A stretch of 64,000 bases of DNA, taken from positions 156,946-220,945 of the forward strand of contig NZ_BMEL01000005.1 of NCBI RefSeq assembly GCF_014636475.1, read 5' to 3'. How positions within the stretch are numbered: position 1 is the stretch's first letter; every line of letters begins with the position of its first letter. Positions 53,357 through 63,151 of the stretch are shown here, piece by piece. The stretch comes from Halobacillus andaensis (lineage in GTDB: Bacteria; Bacillota; Bacilli; Bacillales; Halobacillaceae). Under the pieces are notes generated by a model. The model worked only from the letters and a program-made list of their open reading frames with translations, searched no databases and was not told the DNA's origin. The position numbers and the translations under genes were made by a program.

Positions 53357-53728
53357 TTAGGATTCTTTGGAGTGAATCATAGCGATTGAGACAAGCTGAT
53401 GCACGTGGTCATCAGCTAAAGAATAGAAAACGAGCTTCCCTTCTTTTCGATATTTTGCTAACCCCATATTTCGTAATAAACGTAAATGGTGTGAAGCTGT
53501 AGCTGTAGTGGAGCGAATAATGTTAGCGACATCGCAAACACACAATTCAGGTTCTAACGTTAATGCATAAGCAATTTTTAACCGTGTGGAATCAGAAAGA
53601 GCTTTAAAGATTAATTCGACGCCCAATACTTCATCCATCCGAGGTTGTATACGATTGACCAATTTTTCGTCATAACAAAATGTATCACATGTATCTTTAG
53701 ACGTTGTATTCATTACCTTATCACTCAT
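53357..53728 (-). CDS. cadC: CadC-type metal-responsive repressor
   Basis: A 123-aa ArsR/SmtB repressor. Metal ligands correspond to CadC: an N-terminal pair Cys14 and Cys18 (DTCDTFC), and Cys63 and Cys65 in ELCVCDV. The HTH reads STTATASHHLRLLRNMGLA. Start at 53728 with GAAGGTGA; the longer frame is unsupported. Controls cadCA through the dyads upstream; Cd, Pb or Zn would release it. Confidence 0.94.
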   Translation of the reverse strand: MSDKVMNTTSKDTCDTFCYDEKLVNRIQPRMDEVLGVELIFKALSDSTRLKIAYALTLEPELCVCDVANIIRSTTATASHHLRLLRNMGLAKYRKEGKLVFYSLADDHVHQLVSIAMIHSKES

Positions 53729-53742
53729 TATTTCACCTTCAT

Positions 53743-53826
53743 TCAAATATTCATTTGATTATTTGTTTATAGTATATGCTTCTACTCATAAAGAATCAAC
53801 CCATATATTCAAAAAATCATTTGAAT
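53743..53826 (-). promoter_or_regulatory. Two cad operator-like dyads
   Basis: TCAAAT-N4-ATTTGA (53743-53758) lies directly before the cadC start. ATTCAAA-N6-TTTGAAT (53807-53826) is a perfect 7-bp dyad further up. Their TTCAAAT arms resemble CadC operators. The AT-rich stretch between them should hold the promoter. Confidence 0.72.
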
Positions 53827-53915
53827 GTAAAGAGGAGGAATGCTGTAAGGAAGGATGATTGCCCGAATGGATGAAACATTTAAGTTGTCTTCTTAGCAAA
53901 AACAACTATAAAAAA

Positions 53916-53946
53916 GAGCCAGAAGCGGCATGCCGCTTCTGGCTTA
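53916..53946 (-). terminator. Terminator of glmS
   Basis: AGCCAGAAGCGGCA-TGCCGCTTCTGGCT, a perfect 14-bp palindromic stem with T-rich flank on the minus strand. Confidence 0.88.
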
Positions 53947-53954
53947 AGTTTTAT

Positions 53955-55754
53955 TTATTCTACCGTTACACTTTTCGCTAAGTTACGAGGCTTATCAACA
54001 TCACAATCACGATGAAGAGCCGCATAGTAAGATACTAGCTGCAATGGAATCACTGAAACAAGGGGTGTCAGCAAGTCATGAACATGTGGAATAACGAAAG
54101 CATCGCCTTCCTTATTCAGACCTTTCATACTGATAATCATACTGTTCGCTCCACGCGCTTCTACTTCTTGCACGTTTCCTCGGATCGAATAGTTCACATT
54201 CTCCTGCGTCGCAAGTGCAATAACAGGCGTACCTTCTTCAATTAAAGCAATGGTACCGTGTTTCAACTCTCCTCCAGCAAATCCTTCTGCTTGGATATAA
54301 GAGATTTCTTTTAATTTTAATGAGCCTTCAAGGCCTACATAATAGTCAATGCCTCGACCGATAAAGAAGCAGTTACGTGTGGTTGGCAAGTAATCACTTG
54401 CCAGCTGTTCAAGGTCTTCTTTTTGATCAGTTAAAGCTTCCATAGCGTTCGCTACAATACCAAGCTCCTGCATTGGATCAAAGTCTAATTCCAGACCTTT
54501 AGCACGTGCTGTATCTACAGCTAGAATGGCAAGTACAGCCATTTGTGCTGTATAAGCTTTTGTTGAAGCTACAGCGATTTCAGGCCCTGCGTGCAAGTGC
54601 ATCGTGTAATCTGCTTCACGGGAAAGGGTGGATCCAGGCACATTCGTAATGGTTAGTGCTGGATGACCAAGTTCTTTTGTTTGAACAAGCACGGAACGAC
54701 TGTCTGCCGTCTCGCCACTTTGTGAAATATAAACGAATAATGGCTTTTCAGAAAGCAGCGGCATGTTATAAGAGAACTCACTAGCCACGTGGACTTCAAC
54801 TGGGATGTTCGCCATTTTTTCAATAAATTGTTTCCCTAAAAGTCCGGCATGATAACTCGTGCCCGCTGCAATGATATAAATGCGGTCACAGTTCTTCATC
54901 GCTTCACGAATTTCAGGGTCTAATTTGATTTCATCATTTTCATTCTGATACTCTTGGATGATTTTACGAATGACAAACGGTTGTTCATCGATTTCTTTAA
55001 GCATGAAGTGAGGGTATGTTCCCTTTTCAATGTCTGTTGAGTCAAGTTCAGCAGTGAATGGCTCACGAGTCACTCTTTCACCGTCTGGAGATTGGATAAT
55101 GACTTCATCACGGCGTAATAGCACAGTTTCTTTATCCATTAGCTCTAAGAACTGATCTGTCACGTGCAGAGCAGCCATAGAGTCACTAGCTACTGCGTTG
55201 AAGTCTTCACCAAGTCCTACTAGTAACGGGCTCTTATTTTTCGCAACATAAATCGTATCTTCGTCCTCAGCGTCAATGAGAGCAATCGCATAAGATCCTG
55301 TTAGAAGGTTGACTGCTTTACGGAAAGCAGCGGCAACATCCTGAAGTTCCTCATTTAAAACTTCAATCAGTTGAACGATGATTTCCGTATCTGTTTCACT
55401 CTTCATTTCTACATTAGCAAGATACTCATTTTTTACATCCAGGTAATTTTCGATAACTCCATTATGAACGATCGTAAAACGTCCGGATACACTTTGGTGA
55501 GGGTGAGCATTTTCTTCACTTGGTGCACCATGAGTCGCCCAGCGCGTGTGCCCGATTCCTAGAGTGGAGTGAACATTTTCATCTACTGCTTCTCGTAAGG
55601 TTGCAATACGTCCTTTTACTTTAGAAACCTTTACGCCTCCATTTAGAGTAGCAATACCTGCAGAGTCATACCCTCTGTATTCAAGCTTTTCTAAACCATT
55701 TAATAAAATCTCTTTCGTATCTTCTAGTCCTATATATCCTACAATTCCACACAT
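53955..55754 (-). CDS. glmS: Glutamine-fructose-6-phosphate aminotransferase GlmS
   Basis: A 599-aa enzyme that makes glucosamine-6-phosphate, the entry to cell-wall amino sugars. The N-terminal glutaminase has Cys2 (MCGIVGYIG), GHTRWATHG and SDSMA. Two SIS domains follow with [18 protein letters not shown] and [13 protein letters not shown]; the end is NLAKSVTVE. The start at 55754 has GGAGG; the extension to 55793 lies in the ribozyme leader. Controlled by a self-cleaving glmS ribozyme. Confidence 0.97.
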   Translation of the reverse strand: MCGIVGYIGLEDTKEILLNGLEKLEYRGYDSAGIATLNGGVKVSKVKGRIATLREAVDENVHSTLGIGHTRWATHGAPSEENAHPHQSVSGRFTIVHNGVIENYLDVKNEYLANVEMKSETDTEIIVQLIEVLNEELQDVAAAFRKAVNLLTGSYAIALIDAEDEDTIYVAKNKSPLLVGLGEDFNAVASDSMAALHVTDQFLELMDKETVLLRRDEVIIQSPDGERVTREPFTAELDSTDIEKGTYPHFMLKEIDEQPFVIRKIIQEYQNENDEIKLDPEIREAMKNCDRIYIIAAGTSYHAGLLGKQFIEKMANIPVEVHVASEFSYNMPLLSEKPLFVYISQSGETADSRSVLVQTKELGHPALTITNVPGSTLSREADYTMHLHAGPEIAVASTKAYTAQMAVLAILAVDTARAKGLELDFDPMQELGIVANAMEALTDQKEDLEQLASDYLPTTRNCFFIGRGIDYYVGLEGSLKLKEISYIQAEGFAGGELKHGTIALIEEGTPVIALATQENVNYSIRGNVQEVEARGANSMIISMKGLNKEGDAFVIPHVHDLLTPLVSVIPLQLVSYYAALHRDCDVDKPRNLAKSVTVE

Positions 55755-55796
55755 AATTGTTTTCCTCCTAAAAATCAAGAAAGGAGCAAACAACGA

Positions 55797-56020
55797 ACAT
55801 ACTAAACCTAGCAGGGGCCGTTATTTGCCCCTTTCCCGTAAACATTTTTTATTTAGGCACTTTGTTTGTACGATTTGGTCAAAGAGTCGCCTCTTTGGTT
55901 TAGCATACAAACATGCGGTTGAAGTGCTGCAACCGGGAGGCATCCGCCGAACGCTCGATGAACCTCCTCCTCGTCAACTGTGCTTGATCCGCTCTGCACA
56001 GCCCTGGCGCTTTATAAATG
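55797..56020 (-). ncRNA. glmS ribozyme/riboswitch
   Basis: The glmS leader on the minus strand carries the ribozyme's conserved pieces in order: AGCGCCAGGGCTG, AGTTGACGAGGAGG, TTCATCGAGCGTTCGGCGG, TGCCTCCCGGTTG, then a P3/P4 region, and AAATAACGGCCCCTGCTAGG. The predicted cleavage lies between 56011 (A) and 56010 (G). Glucosamine-6-phosphate acts as cofactor, and the cut mRNA is degraded, giving feedback on glmS. Confidence 0.95.
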
Positions 56021-56188
56021 ATCTGTCTCGTTCCTCCTTTACTCTCTTTGAATAAAGGCCTCTACTCATTTATCCGAAAAAAAGTGTGTTAAAACTTATT
56101 TCGGTAAATTTTTCAAGGCTATGCTTCATTTTACCCGAAGACAAGCTGGTGGGTCAATGAATTTCACAAAAGCATTGCCCTATAAAAT

Positions 56189-56226
56189 ATGCGCAGGGGA
56201 GCGTGTTGTGCCCGGCCTGCGCATAA
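56189..56226 (-). terminator. Terminator of glmM
   Basis: TATGCGCAGG/CCTGCGCATA stem then T-rich sequence on the minus strand, just after the glmM stop. It separates cdaA-cdaR-glmM from glmS. Confidence 0.78.
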
Positions 56227-56232
56227 TATTTA

Positions 56233-57582
56233 TTACTCTTTCATCCCTAATTCTTCATTCACCACTTGCACAACTTTATCAACATATGTTTCACACTGTT
56301 CCTCTGTCGGCGCTTCAACCATAATACGTACGAGGGGTTCAGTTCCAGAAGGTCGCACTAATACACGACCGCTGTCCCCCATTTCCTCTTCCACAGCCTG
56401 AATGGCTTCTTGAATACGAGGGTGAGTTTGTACGGCCTGTTTATCAATAACACGTACGTTCTTAAGAACTTGAGGGAACTTCTCCATCTCGGCTGCTAAT
56501 TCAGACAAAGGTTTTCCAGTTTCTTTTAAGACATTGACGAGTTGAAGGGCCGTTAACATGCCATCCCCCGTCGTGTTGTGGTCTAAGAAAATAATGTGAC
56601 CTGACTGCTCTCCCCCTAGGTTATAGCCGCCACGACGCATTTCTTCCATAACGTATCGATCCCCGACAGCCGTTTTATCACTTTTCATCCCTTGTGCTTC
56701 GACCGCTTTGTAGAAGCCTAGATTACTCATTACTGTAGATACAACCGTTGAATGATTCAACGTTCCTTTTTCGTTCATAAATTTAGCGCACACAAACATG
56801 ATGCGGTCTCCATCTACAATGTTCCCCTTTTCATCAACAGCGATGAGGCGATCTCCATCTCCATCAAAGGCAAGACCAATATCAGCTCTCTTATCCTTCA
56901 CGAGCTGTTGAAGAGCCTCGGGGTGAGTGGAACCAACTTCCTTATTAATATTTAATCCATCAGGAGATGAGCCGATAGAAGAAATATCGGCTTCTAAATC
57001 AGCAAATAAATGAGAAGCCAGGGAAGATGTTGCTCCATTTGCACAATCCAATGCAATATGTAAGCCATCAAAGTCGTAGTCCACTGTTTGTTTTAAATGC
57101 TGCATATATTTTTGACCACCTTCAAAGTAGTCGTTAATTTGACCTAGATCAGAACCAGAAGGACGAGGCAGTGTATCCTCTTCTGCATCAATAAGTGCTT
57201 CAATTTCTTCTTCCTGAGCGTCTGTTAGTTTAAAGCCATCGGGACCGAAAAACTTGATCCCGTTATCCTCTACTGGATTATGAGAAGCAGATATCATAAT
57301 GCCTGCTTCAGCTTGAAGAGCTTTCGTCAAATAAGCTACGCCAGGGGTAGAGATCACACCTAGTCTCATCACTTCTGCTCCAATTGAGAGAAGTCCAGCT
57401 GCTAACGCTCCTTCAAACATTTCTCCAGAGATACGCGTATCGCGTCCGATTAAAATTTTTGGTCGTTCTACGTTTTTTGTTAGCACATACCCGCCAAATC
57501 GACCTAGTTTAAATGCCAGTTCAGGTGTTAATTCTTTATTGGCTACACCACGGACACCGTCTGTTCCAAAATATTTACCCAT
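56233..57582 (-). CDS. glmM: Phosphoglucosamine mutase GlmM
   Basis: A 449-aa mutase converting glucosamine-6-phosphate to glucosamine-1-phosphate. The phosphoserine is Ser100 in [15 protein letters not shown]; the Mg loop is DGDGDRLIA, sugar loop GGEQSGHI and phosphate loop [11 protein letters not shown]. Start at 57582 ([12 protein letters not shown]) with GAGAGGT. It follows cdaR in the conserved operon, where CdaA activity is known to be modulated by CdaR and GlmM. Confidence 0.96.
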   Translation of the reverse strand: MGKYFGTDGVRGVANKELTPELAFKLGRFGGYVLTKNVERPKILIGRDTRISGEMFEGALAAGLLSIGAEVMRLGVISTPGVAYLTKALQAEAGIMISASHNPVEDNGIKFFGPDGFKLTDAQEEEIEALIDAEEDTLPRPSGSDLGQINDYFEGGQKYMQHLKQTVDYDFDGLHIALDCANGATSSLASHLFADLEADISSIGSSPDGLNINKEVGSTHPEALQQLVKDKRADIGLAFDGDGDRLIAVDEKGNIVDGDRIMFVCAKFMNEKGTLNHSTVVSTVMSNLGFYKAVEAQGMKSDKTAVGDRYVMEEMRRGGYNLGGEQSGHIIFLDHNTTGDGMLTALQLVNVLKETGKPLSELAAEMEKFPQVLKNVRVIDKQAVQTHPRIQEAIQAVEEEMGDSGRVLVRPSGTEPLVRIMVEAPTEEQCETYVDKVVQVVNEELGMKE

Positions 57583-57628
57583 TGTAAAAGACCTCTCTTT
57601 CATCCTATCTTAATACGTACGTCGCTTT

Positions 57629-58609
57629 TTATTGCAATTCTTCCGTTACTTCTTCTACTTCTACTTCTACTTCTACTTCTACAGTTTCAGGCTCAACGCT
57701 CGAAACCTCTTCTGGAAGCGGGATGTCAACTTCCACTGTCTCGTTTTCTGTAACATCCGATACATCCACCGGAATATCTTCAAAATTCTCTATTTCATCT
57801 AACACATCATTCGGACCGCTAATGGTTACACTGTCCGTCTCTGAACTAATGGAATCAACTTCCATTCCCTCAGGAGCTTCTCCTTCAGGCTCAAAAGAAA
57901 TAGGTACATCCTTCTCTGATCTCGTAATCGGCACTGTGACATCGACAGTCGTGGGATCTAAGAGAACATTTAACTCGTTGCCTTGTGCATCATATACTTT
58001 TACCGGTGCTTCAATATCTTCTAATGTCGCATCAGCTTCCCCAACGTCAATAATCGCTTTAACTGAAGCCACTCGATCTATGGCAGCGGATGAGCCGGTA
58101 ATCGTGACCTCATTCGGGTCAATTTCAGCTTCTCCAACAGTGTACTCATTCTCTATTTGACTCTCATTAATTAAATCAATAGTTACCGGGAAGTTTTGAC
58201 TTTCTTTTTCTTCGATGGTCACTTCCACAACCTGCGGCTCTATACTGACGGATAATTGGTTCGATATGCCGGAATGTTGAACAGTGACCTCATGCGTGCC
58301 AGGCCCTAAATCATTTAAGTCGACAAACGCTGTAAAGTTTTGCTGTCTAACGACGGGAGCTACTGCACTGTTAGGACCCTCTACAGAAACGGCTACATTT
58401 TGCGGTAATCCGGTGACGACATACTCTTCACTATCAAATTGAACTTCTAACGGAATATCGTTCATCACTTCTGTTACAGAAGAAGTATTGTTGAACCACT
58501 GGGAATCACTGTCCATATTATCATCTACATTAATAGAAACCCATAAGAGCACAGCTAGAAGCAAAGAGATAATTCGAATAAACCATTTATTCTTAAATAA
58601 ATTATCCAT
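57629..58609 (-). CDS. cdaR: CdaR, YbbR-domain regulator of CdaA
   Basis: A 326-aa membrane-anchored extracytoplasmic protein. An N-terminal TM segment (about residues 8-24) is followed by YbbR repeats with the recurring pattern PVTIDL/VTITGS/V-VKAIIDV. The C-terminus is a run of EVEVEVEVEE. It controls the diadenylate cyclase CdaA. Starts 8 bp inside cdaA (overlap 58602-58609). Confidence 0.93.
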   Translation of the reverse strand: MDNLFKNKWFIRIISLLLAVLLWVSINVDDNMDSDSQWFNNTSSVTEVMNDIPLEVQFDSEEYVVTGLPQNVAVSVEGPNSAVAPVVRQQNFTAFVDLNDLGPGTHEVTVQHSGISNQLSVSIEPQVVEVTIEEKESQNFPVTIDLINESQIENEYTVGEAEIDPNEVTITGSSAAIDRVASVKAIIDVGEADATLEDIEAPVKVYDAQGNELNVLLDPTTVDVTVPITRSEKDVPISFEPEGEAPEGMEVDSISSETDSVTISGPNDVLDEIENFEDIPVDVSDVTENETVEVDIPLPEEVSSVEPETVEVEVEVEVEEVTEELQ

Positions 58610-59420
58610 TCTTTTTCCCCCTCCTATTCCATGATTTTGCGGCAGGGGTTTTTGAGCCTGAATTAAGCTCGCTTCTTAAAATATCTTCTAATGTTTCTTG
58701 CTCCAATTGTCTGTGCAGCTCTCCATTTTTTGTACAAGAAATTGCGCCTGTTTCTTCTGAAACGACAATGGTAACTGCATCCGTAACTTCACTGATTCCC
58801 ATAGCTGCTCTATGCCTCGTCCCTAACTCTTTCGAAATAAAAGGGCTCTCAGATAAAGGCAAATAACAAGCAGCGGCGATGATCTTATCATCTTTAAGTA
58901 TGACAGCACCATCGTGCAATGGTGTATTCGGAATAAATATGTTCGTTAACAACTCACTTGATAAATGACCGCCGACTGGTATGCCTGTTTCCACATAATC
59001 ACCCATACCAGTTTCTCTTTCAATCGTGATCAACGCTCCGATTCGACGCTTCGCCATGTAATTACACGACTTTATAATCGCCTGTATCGATTTCTCCGTA
59101 TCTTCTTCTTCTGCTGTTGTCCGACTGAAAAAGCTTCCGCGACCTAATTGTTCAAGTGCTCGCCTTAATTCAGGCTGGAATAGTATAATGATAGCGAGGA
59201 AACCCCAAGTAATGGCTTGTGACATTAACCACCTAAGTGTGGTCAGCCCGAATAAATTACTCAATAACCATATACCTAATACAACGAAGATCCCTTTCAA
59301 CAGCTGAACGGCCTTCGTGCCTTGGATCAGCATGATTAATTTATATACAACAAACCAGACAAGGGCTATATCAATTGCAATTAATAGTACATCTAAAACA
59401 TCTAGTCCCCCACCAAGCAT
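58602..59420 (-). CDS. cdaA: Diadenylate cyclase CdaA
   Basis: A 272-aa membrane cyclase producing c-di-AMP, which controls potassium and osmolyte uptake and wall homeostasis. Three N-terminal TM segments precede a DAC domain whose catalytic motifs are PLHDGAVI and GTRHRAAMG. ATG 59420 is preferred (AGGAAG at 8 nt); GTG 59426 is too close. First gene of cdaA-cdaR-glmM. Confidence 0.95.
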   Translation of the reverse strand: MLGGGLDVLDVLLIAIDIALVWFVVYKLIMLIQGTKAVQLLKGIFVVLGIWLLSNLFGLTTLRWLMSQAITWGFLAIIILFQPELRRALEQLGRGSFFSRTTAEEEDTEKSIQAIIKSCNYMAKRRIGALITIERETGMGDYVETGIPVGGHLSSELLTNIFIPNTPLHDGAVILKDDKIIAAACYLPLSESPFISKELGTRHRAAMGISEVTDAVTIVVSEETGAISCTKNGELHRQLEQETLEDILRSELNSGSKTPAAKSWNRRGKKNG

Positions 59421-59520
59421 GCTCACACTTCCTTCTGAAGAATTTCTGCTACGTTAAAAATTGCCATAGCCTGTATTATTATATCACACTTCCCTTTTTT
59501 GAGTGATTAAAAAAGGATAC

Positions 59521-59556
59521 AAAAAAATTAAACCACTGTTACAACCACAGTGGTTT
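59521..59556 (-). terminator. Terminator of sigW-rsiW
   Basis: AAACCACTG/CAGTGGTTT stem followed on the minus strand by an AATTTTTTT-type tract. Confidence 0.85.
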
Positions 59557-59560
59557 ATGC

Positions 59561-60205
59561 TTATTCTGAATCAAAAGAAAAGATGTCCGATACAAAATTC
59601 TTCGTATGGTACCACATCCACTCAAATACTTGGTTGACTTCATTCACTTCGCCGCTTGCATAGGCTCGGTAATTTTCACCATTCAATTCATTTTGTGGAT
59701 CATCTGTTACGAAATTTCCGTTAATCAGCGTTATATCTCCATCAATTTTACCTTCTACTTTTAAATCACCATTTCTTACAACCAAATCCCCGTCAACGGT
59801 AACATCTTCAGGGACAATCACTGTGTTGTCTTGAATAATCAAATTCTCCTGCTTGGATACAGTTACTTGCTGATCTTGGTTCCACGCAGAAAAGATGCTG
59901 CTAAACATAAGGACAAAAAAGATTGCAGCTGCTGTAAGAATAGGATGACGCTGTAATTTTCTTATAAAATTACGTCTCTTTTTCTCTTTCGGAAGATTGG
60001 CCATAACGTTAGCTGTAAAATTAGATGGTGCAGAAATAGCACCTGTATCTTTAATTAAAACTATAGAGCGCTTTAACTCATGAAAATGATTCTGGCAGGA
60101 TGGGCAAGCTTGGAGATGGTCGCGCAGTCGTCTTTCTTCTTCTTTTTGTAATTCTCCATCTAGATACTTATGCATAAGCTCTACAGCTTCTTTTTTACAA
60201 TTCAT
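59561..60205 (-). CDS. rsiW: Anti-sigma-W factor RsiW
   Basis: A 214-aa membrane anti-sigma factor. The cytoplasmic zinc ZAS motif has His30, Cys34 and Cys37 (HLQACPSC) with Cys3. One TM segment spans about residues 88-107, followed by an extracytoplasmic part with polymer-forming-like strands (VDGDLVVRNGDLKVEGKIDGD). It is cut in steps by proteases under envelope stress to free SigW. 15 bp after sigW. Confidence 0.94.
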   Translation of the reverse strand: MNCKKEAVELMHKYLDGELQKEEERRLRDHLQACPSCQNHFHELKRSIVLIKDTGAISAPSNFTANVMANLPKEKKRRNFIRKLQRHPILTAAAIFFVLMFSSIFSAWNQDQQVTVSKQENLIIQDNTVIVPEDVTVDGDLVVRNGDLKVEGKIDGDITLINGNFVTDDPQNELNGENYRAYASGEVNEVNQVFEWMWYHTKNFVSDIFSFDSE

Positions 60206-60220
60206 TCCCTCTCAACTCCT

Positions 60221-60784
60221 TTACACATGTCGAAGCCTTTTCCGTAAGGCTTCCCTGCCCCGGTGAATTCGCGTCTTAACGGTACCGATTGGGATATCGA
60301 GCACTTCAGCAATTTCTTGAAGCGCCAGCTCATCTAAGTACCTCAATACGATCACACTTCTATATTTAGGGGGAAGGGCCAGAATTTCACGGTGTATAAA
60401 GCTCTGCAATTCGAGGCTTTCCACCTCTTCTTCCGGCAACGCTTGATCGACGGCTAACTGGGAGTACATATCTAGTCCATCCGTACCTTTGACTTCGGCA
60501 TCTAAATAGTAATCCGGTTTCTTTTTACGAATTCGATCGATCGTTAAGTTTGTAGCAATGCGATAAAGCCAAGTAGAAAACTTACGGCGCTCATCAAAGC
60601 TAGATATGTTTGTATAGGCCCTAATAAATGCTTCCTGAGCAATGTCCTCAGCTTCATAGGCGTTCCCTACCATCCGATAACAAATATGAAACACTTTGTT
60701 TTGGTAGAAGGACACAATATCTTCGAAAGCGGATTGATCCCCTTTTTTGACCTCTTTTATTTTTTTCTTTATCATCGTTTCCAT
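60221..60784 (-). CDS. sigW: ECF sigma factor SigW
   Basis: A 187-aa extracytoplasmic-function sigma factor, the exact size of B. subtilis SigW. Region 2 includes AEDIAQEAFIRAYTNISSFDERRKFSTWLYRIATNL, region 4 ALQEIAEVLDIPIGTVKTRIHRGREALR. It activates antibiotic- and membrane-stress genes. Start at 60784 with GGAGG; the frame to 60847 runs through its own promoter. Confidence 0.96.
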   Translation of the reverse strand: METMIKKKIKEVKKGDQSAFEDIVSFYQNKVFHICYRMVGNAYEAEDIAQEAFIRAYTNISSFDERRKFSTWLYRIATNLTIDRIRKKKPDYYLDAEVKGTDGLDMYSQLAVDQALPEEEVESLELQSFIHREILALPPKYRSVIVLRYLDELALQEIAEVLDIPIGTVKTRIHRGREALRKRLRHV

Positions 60785-60819
60785 TTCTCTACCTCCGCTA
60801 TTCGTGCGGTTATCACCTA

Positions 60820-60846
60820 TACGTAATCGTACGTTAAAAGGTTTCA
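60820..60846 (-). promoter_or_regulatory. Autoregulatory SigW promoter
   Basis: On the minus strand TGAAAC (60841-60846) and CGTA (60820-60823) are 17 bp apart, matching the ECF SigW promoter pattern. It lies 36 bp before the sigW start, as in Bacillus, so SigW amplifies its own operon. Confidence 0.9.
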
Positions 60847-60935
60847 AAAAAAATTATATTTTTTAAATAACGTTTAAACTCTATTAAAAGTGGATATAAA
60901 CTAAGAACTGAAGTTTCTCGCTCAGGGGGTGTACC

Positions 60936-61130
60936 ATGATGAATGTTGAATTGAAGCTTTTAAAAGAAATAGAAGAGTGTCGGAATGAAATGAACCGATT
61001 AGCTAAACGTTACTCTTTAACTTCTAAACATGTTGTGTATGTAAGCTCTAAATTAGACTATTTATTAAACGAATATGAAACGATAAAGCAAAAGGATCAG
61101 CAACCTCCCTTTCGTAAGGTTAGCTGCTGA
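60936..61130 (+). CDS. Spo0E-family aspartyl-phosphate phosphatase
   Basis: A 64-aa helical-hairpin protein. The Spo0E signature SxxLDxLLN occurs as SSKLDYLLNEY (about residues 38-47). Such proteins dephosphorylate Spo0A-P and hold back sporulation. CAGGGGGTG precedes ATG 60936. It is convergent with rocF and divergent from sigW. Confidence 0.9.
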   Translation: MMNVELKLLKEIEECRNEMNRLAKRYSLTSKHVVYVSSKLDYLLNEYETIKQKDQQPPFRKVSC

Positions 61131-61131
61131 T
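61097..61131. terminator. Hairpin over the spo0E-like stop
   Basis: ATCAGCAACCT-like and AGGTTAGCTGCTGAT-like arms form an imperfect stem shared by the convergent spo0E-like and rocF genes. Confidence 0.6.
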
Positions 61132-61146
61132 ATCCATTTTAAACTT

Positions 61147-62049
61147 CTATAGTAAACTCTCTCCTAACAATGAACCCATCAAACCAACAGCCATATTAGC
61201 CGTTTTATTCTTTTCATCCAAAATAGGATTCACCTCGACAAACTCTGCAGAGGTAATCATTTTCGATTGGGCCAGCATTTCCATGGCTAAATGGCTCTCA
61301 CGATAACTTAGCCCACCCATTACTGGTGTCCCTACTCCAGGTGCTTCATTCGGATCCAAACCATCTAAGTCTAAACTTAAGTGTACACCATCTGTTCTGC
61401 CTTTTAAATAATTAATCGATTCTTCCATAACCGCAGGCATACCCATCTTATCGACTTCATGCATAGTAAATACCTGTATTCCTTTTTCTTTAATTAAAAC
61501 TCTTTCTCCTTCATCTAGAGAGCGGGCACCAATGATCACAATGTTTTCAGGTTTAATCTTCGGAGCGTAGCCAAGAATATTGGTTAATTTCTCATGCCCA
61601 ATTCCAAGGCTTACAGCTAACGGCATTCCATGAATGTTACCAGATGGAGAGCTTTCGCCTGTATTTAGGTCCCCGTGAGCGTCATACCAAATAACACCAA
61701 GATTTTCATAATGTTTTGCCACTCCAGCGAGAGTTCCCATGGCAATACTATGGTCTCCTCCTAAAACAAGAGGGAACGCTCCACTTTGTACAACTTGATC
61801 AACTTTCTCAGCTAAAAGGCTGCTTCCTTCCGAAACTTCTTTTAAATTACGAAGATTATCTACTTTTTCTTGGTTGTTGTGAGCGGGACGGGCAATCTTG
61901 ATATCCCCTAAATCTTCTATATCTAATTTAAGCTGTTCTAAACGATCAATGATGCCTGCATAGCGAATAGCACTAGGTCCCATGTCTACCCCGCGTCTGT
62001 TTTGTCCTAAGTCCATAGGTACCCCAATAATTGAAATCTTTTGATTCAT
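61147..62049 (-). CDS. rocF: Arginase RocF
   Basis: A 300-aa manganese arginase that splits arginine to ornithine and urea. Metal motifs are GGDHSIAMG, WYDAHGDLN and SLDLDGLDPNEAPG, with the conserved Glu in EFVEVNP. Start at 62049 with AAGGAGG. A cre-like site lies 33 bp upstream. In related genomes arginase lies next to sigW and the tRNA block. Confidence 0.96.
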   Translation of the reverse strand: MNQKISIIGVPMDLGQNRRGVDMGPSAIRYAGIIDRLEQLKLDIEDLGDIKIARPAHNNQEKVDNLRNLKEVSEGSSLLAEKVDQVVQSGAFPLVLGGDHSIAMGTLAGVAKHYENLGVIWYDAHGDLNTGESSPSGNIHGMPLAVSLGIGHEKLTNILGYAPKIKPENIVIIGARSLDEGERVLIKEKGIQVFTMHEVDKMGMPAVMEESINYLKGRTDGVHLSLDLDGLDPNEAPGVGTPVMGGLSYRESHLAMEMLAQSKMITSAEFVEVNPILDEKNKTANMAVGLMGSLLGESLL

Positions 62050-62081
62050 AGATTATTCCTCCTTTTTCAAACTATTCTAAT

Positions 62082-62095
62082 TGTAGACGTTTTCA
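62082..62095. promoter_or_regulatory. Candidate cre site upstream of rocF
   Basis: On the minus strand TGAAAACGTCTACA fits the CcpA site (WTGnAAnCGnWnnCW) with one mismatch. It would tie arginine breakdown to carbon supply. Confidence 0.5.
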
Positions 62096-62136
62096 ACCTA
62101 ATGACTCAACTGGACATAATTATGTATATATATACG

Positions 62137-62655
62137 TTATAAGGACCGTAACAGCCATTGAATTGCATCATTAATATCTATCGCTACGTAATGAATAAAA
62201 ACAACCTCTTGATTGCGTTCCAATTCACGTAATGCTTCTTCACCGCCACCTGTTCGGACTAAAATCCTCTTACACCCTGCTCGTTTACCGGCTTCCATAT
62301 CTTTTAACCGATCTCCAATGACGATACATTCATTAAGTTTTAAGTGATAGTCATAACATGCCTCTTCAATCATTCCTGTAGCTGGTTTTCTACATTCACA
62401 TTGGTCTGATGGTTTATGAGGACATAAGTAAACGTCATCCATCCCAAACCCCAGCAATTCTTTTCTAAATTGTTCTTTTGAGCATCTCCCTTCTGAAATT
62501 CCAGGCTGATTCGTAAACGAAAATAAAAGAAAGCCGCTGTCTTTCAACTTCCTTATATGCTCTTCTACTCCTTTATACAAAGTAAATTCACCTGGATATT
62601 CAATTTGATCTGATCCGCCTAAGGTACCATCTCGGTCAATAAATACAGCTCTCAT
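62137..62655 (-). CDS. HAD-IIIA phosphatase (GmhB/HisB-N-like)
   Basis: A 172-aa HAD-superfamily phosphatase. The nucleophile motif is FIDRDGTLGG, motif II is FTNQPGI, and motif IV is VIGDRLKDMEAGKRAG. A Cys-rich zinc loop CPHKPSDQCECRKP matches the GmhB/HisB-N group. Substrate is probably a sugar or histidinol phosphate, not decidable here. Single gene. Confidence 0.88.
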   Translation of the reverse strand: MRAVFIDRDGTLGGSDQIEYPGEFTLYKGVEEHIRKLKDSGFLLFSFTNQPGISEGRCSKEQFRKELLGFGMDDVYLCPHKPSDQCECRKPATGMIEEACYDYHLKLNECIVIGDRLKDMEAGKRAGCKRILVRTGGGEEALRELERNQEVVFIHYVAIDINDAIQWLLRSL

Positions 62656-62671
62656 AAGACCTCCCTTTACT

Positions 62672-62705
62672 AAAAAAAGCTGACATCTATTCGTAGATGT
62701 CAGCT
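62672..62705 (-). terminator. Terminator of the rRNA-tRNA operon
   Basis: AGCTGACATCTA-TTCG-TAGATGTCAGCT, a perfect 12-bp stem. On the minus strand it is followed by seven T and ends the tRNA transcript. Confidence 0.9.
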
Positions 62706-62738
62706 TATATAGTGAAATGTGTATTTAACTTTTATGTA

Positions 62739-62814
62739 TGGTGGAGCCTAGCGGGATCGAACCGCTGACCTCCTGCGTGCAAAGCAGGCGCTCTCCCAGC
62801 TGAGCTAAGGCCCC
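62739..62814 (-). tRNA. tRNA-Ala (UGC)
   Basis: Cloverleaf starts GGGGCCTTAGCTC, anticodon TGC in TTTGCACG, T-arm GGTTCGATCCC, CCA encoded. 76 nt. Confidence 0.97.
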
Positions 62815-62824
62815 GAGTTATGTA

Positions 62825-62899
62825 TGGAGCGGGAGACGGGATTCGAACCCGCGACCCCCACCTTGGCAAGGTGGTGTTCTACCACTGAACTACTCCCGC
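62825..62899 (-). tRNA. tRNA-Gly (GCC)
   Basis: Starts GCGGGAGTAGTTC, anticodon GCC in TTGCCAA, T-arm GGTTCGAATCC, CCA encoded. 75 nt. Confidence 0.97.
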
Positions 62900-62964
62900 T
62901 TACTCAAAGTAATTCAATTTAAGTGAATAGGACAGCGAATATTAAAGAATATCCGCTGTATAAA

Positions 62965-63037
62965 TGAGCCATGGAGGGCTCGAACCTCCGACCCTCTGAT
63001 TAAAAGTCAGATGCTCTACCAGCTGAGCTAATGGCTC
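62965..63037 (-). tRNA. tRNA-Lys (UUU)
   Basis: Starts GAGCCATTAGCTC, anticodon TTT in CTTTTAA, T-arm GGTTCGAGCC, discriminator A. CCA is not encoded, unlike most neighbours. 73 nt. Confidence 0.96.
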
Positions 63038-63151
63038 GCAATTAAAAATTATTCTCGTACGTTTGGTTATGATGCTCGTCGTGTTGCAAGATTTCCGATG
63101 AAGCCGCACTCCTCGCAAGCCTTCGAAGAAGTTTATTCGACGTAGTTGGCT

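Noticed and set aside
55825..56055. 76-aa plus-strand frame
   Set aside because: It is the complement of the glmS ribozyme.
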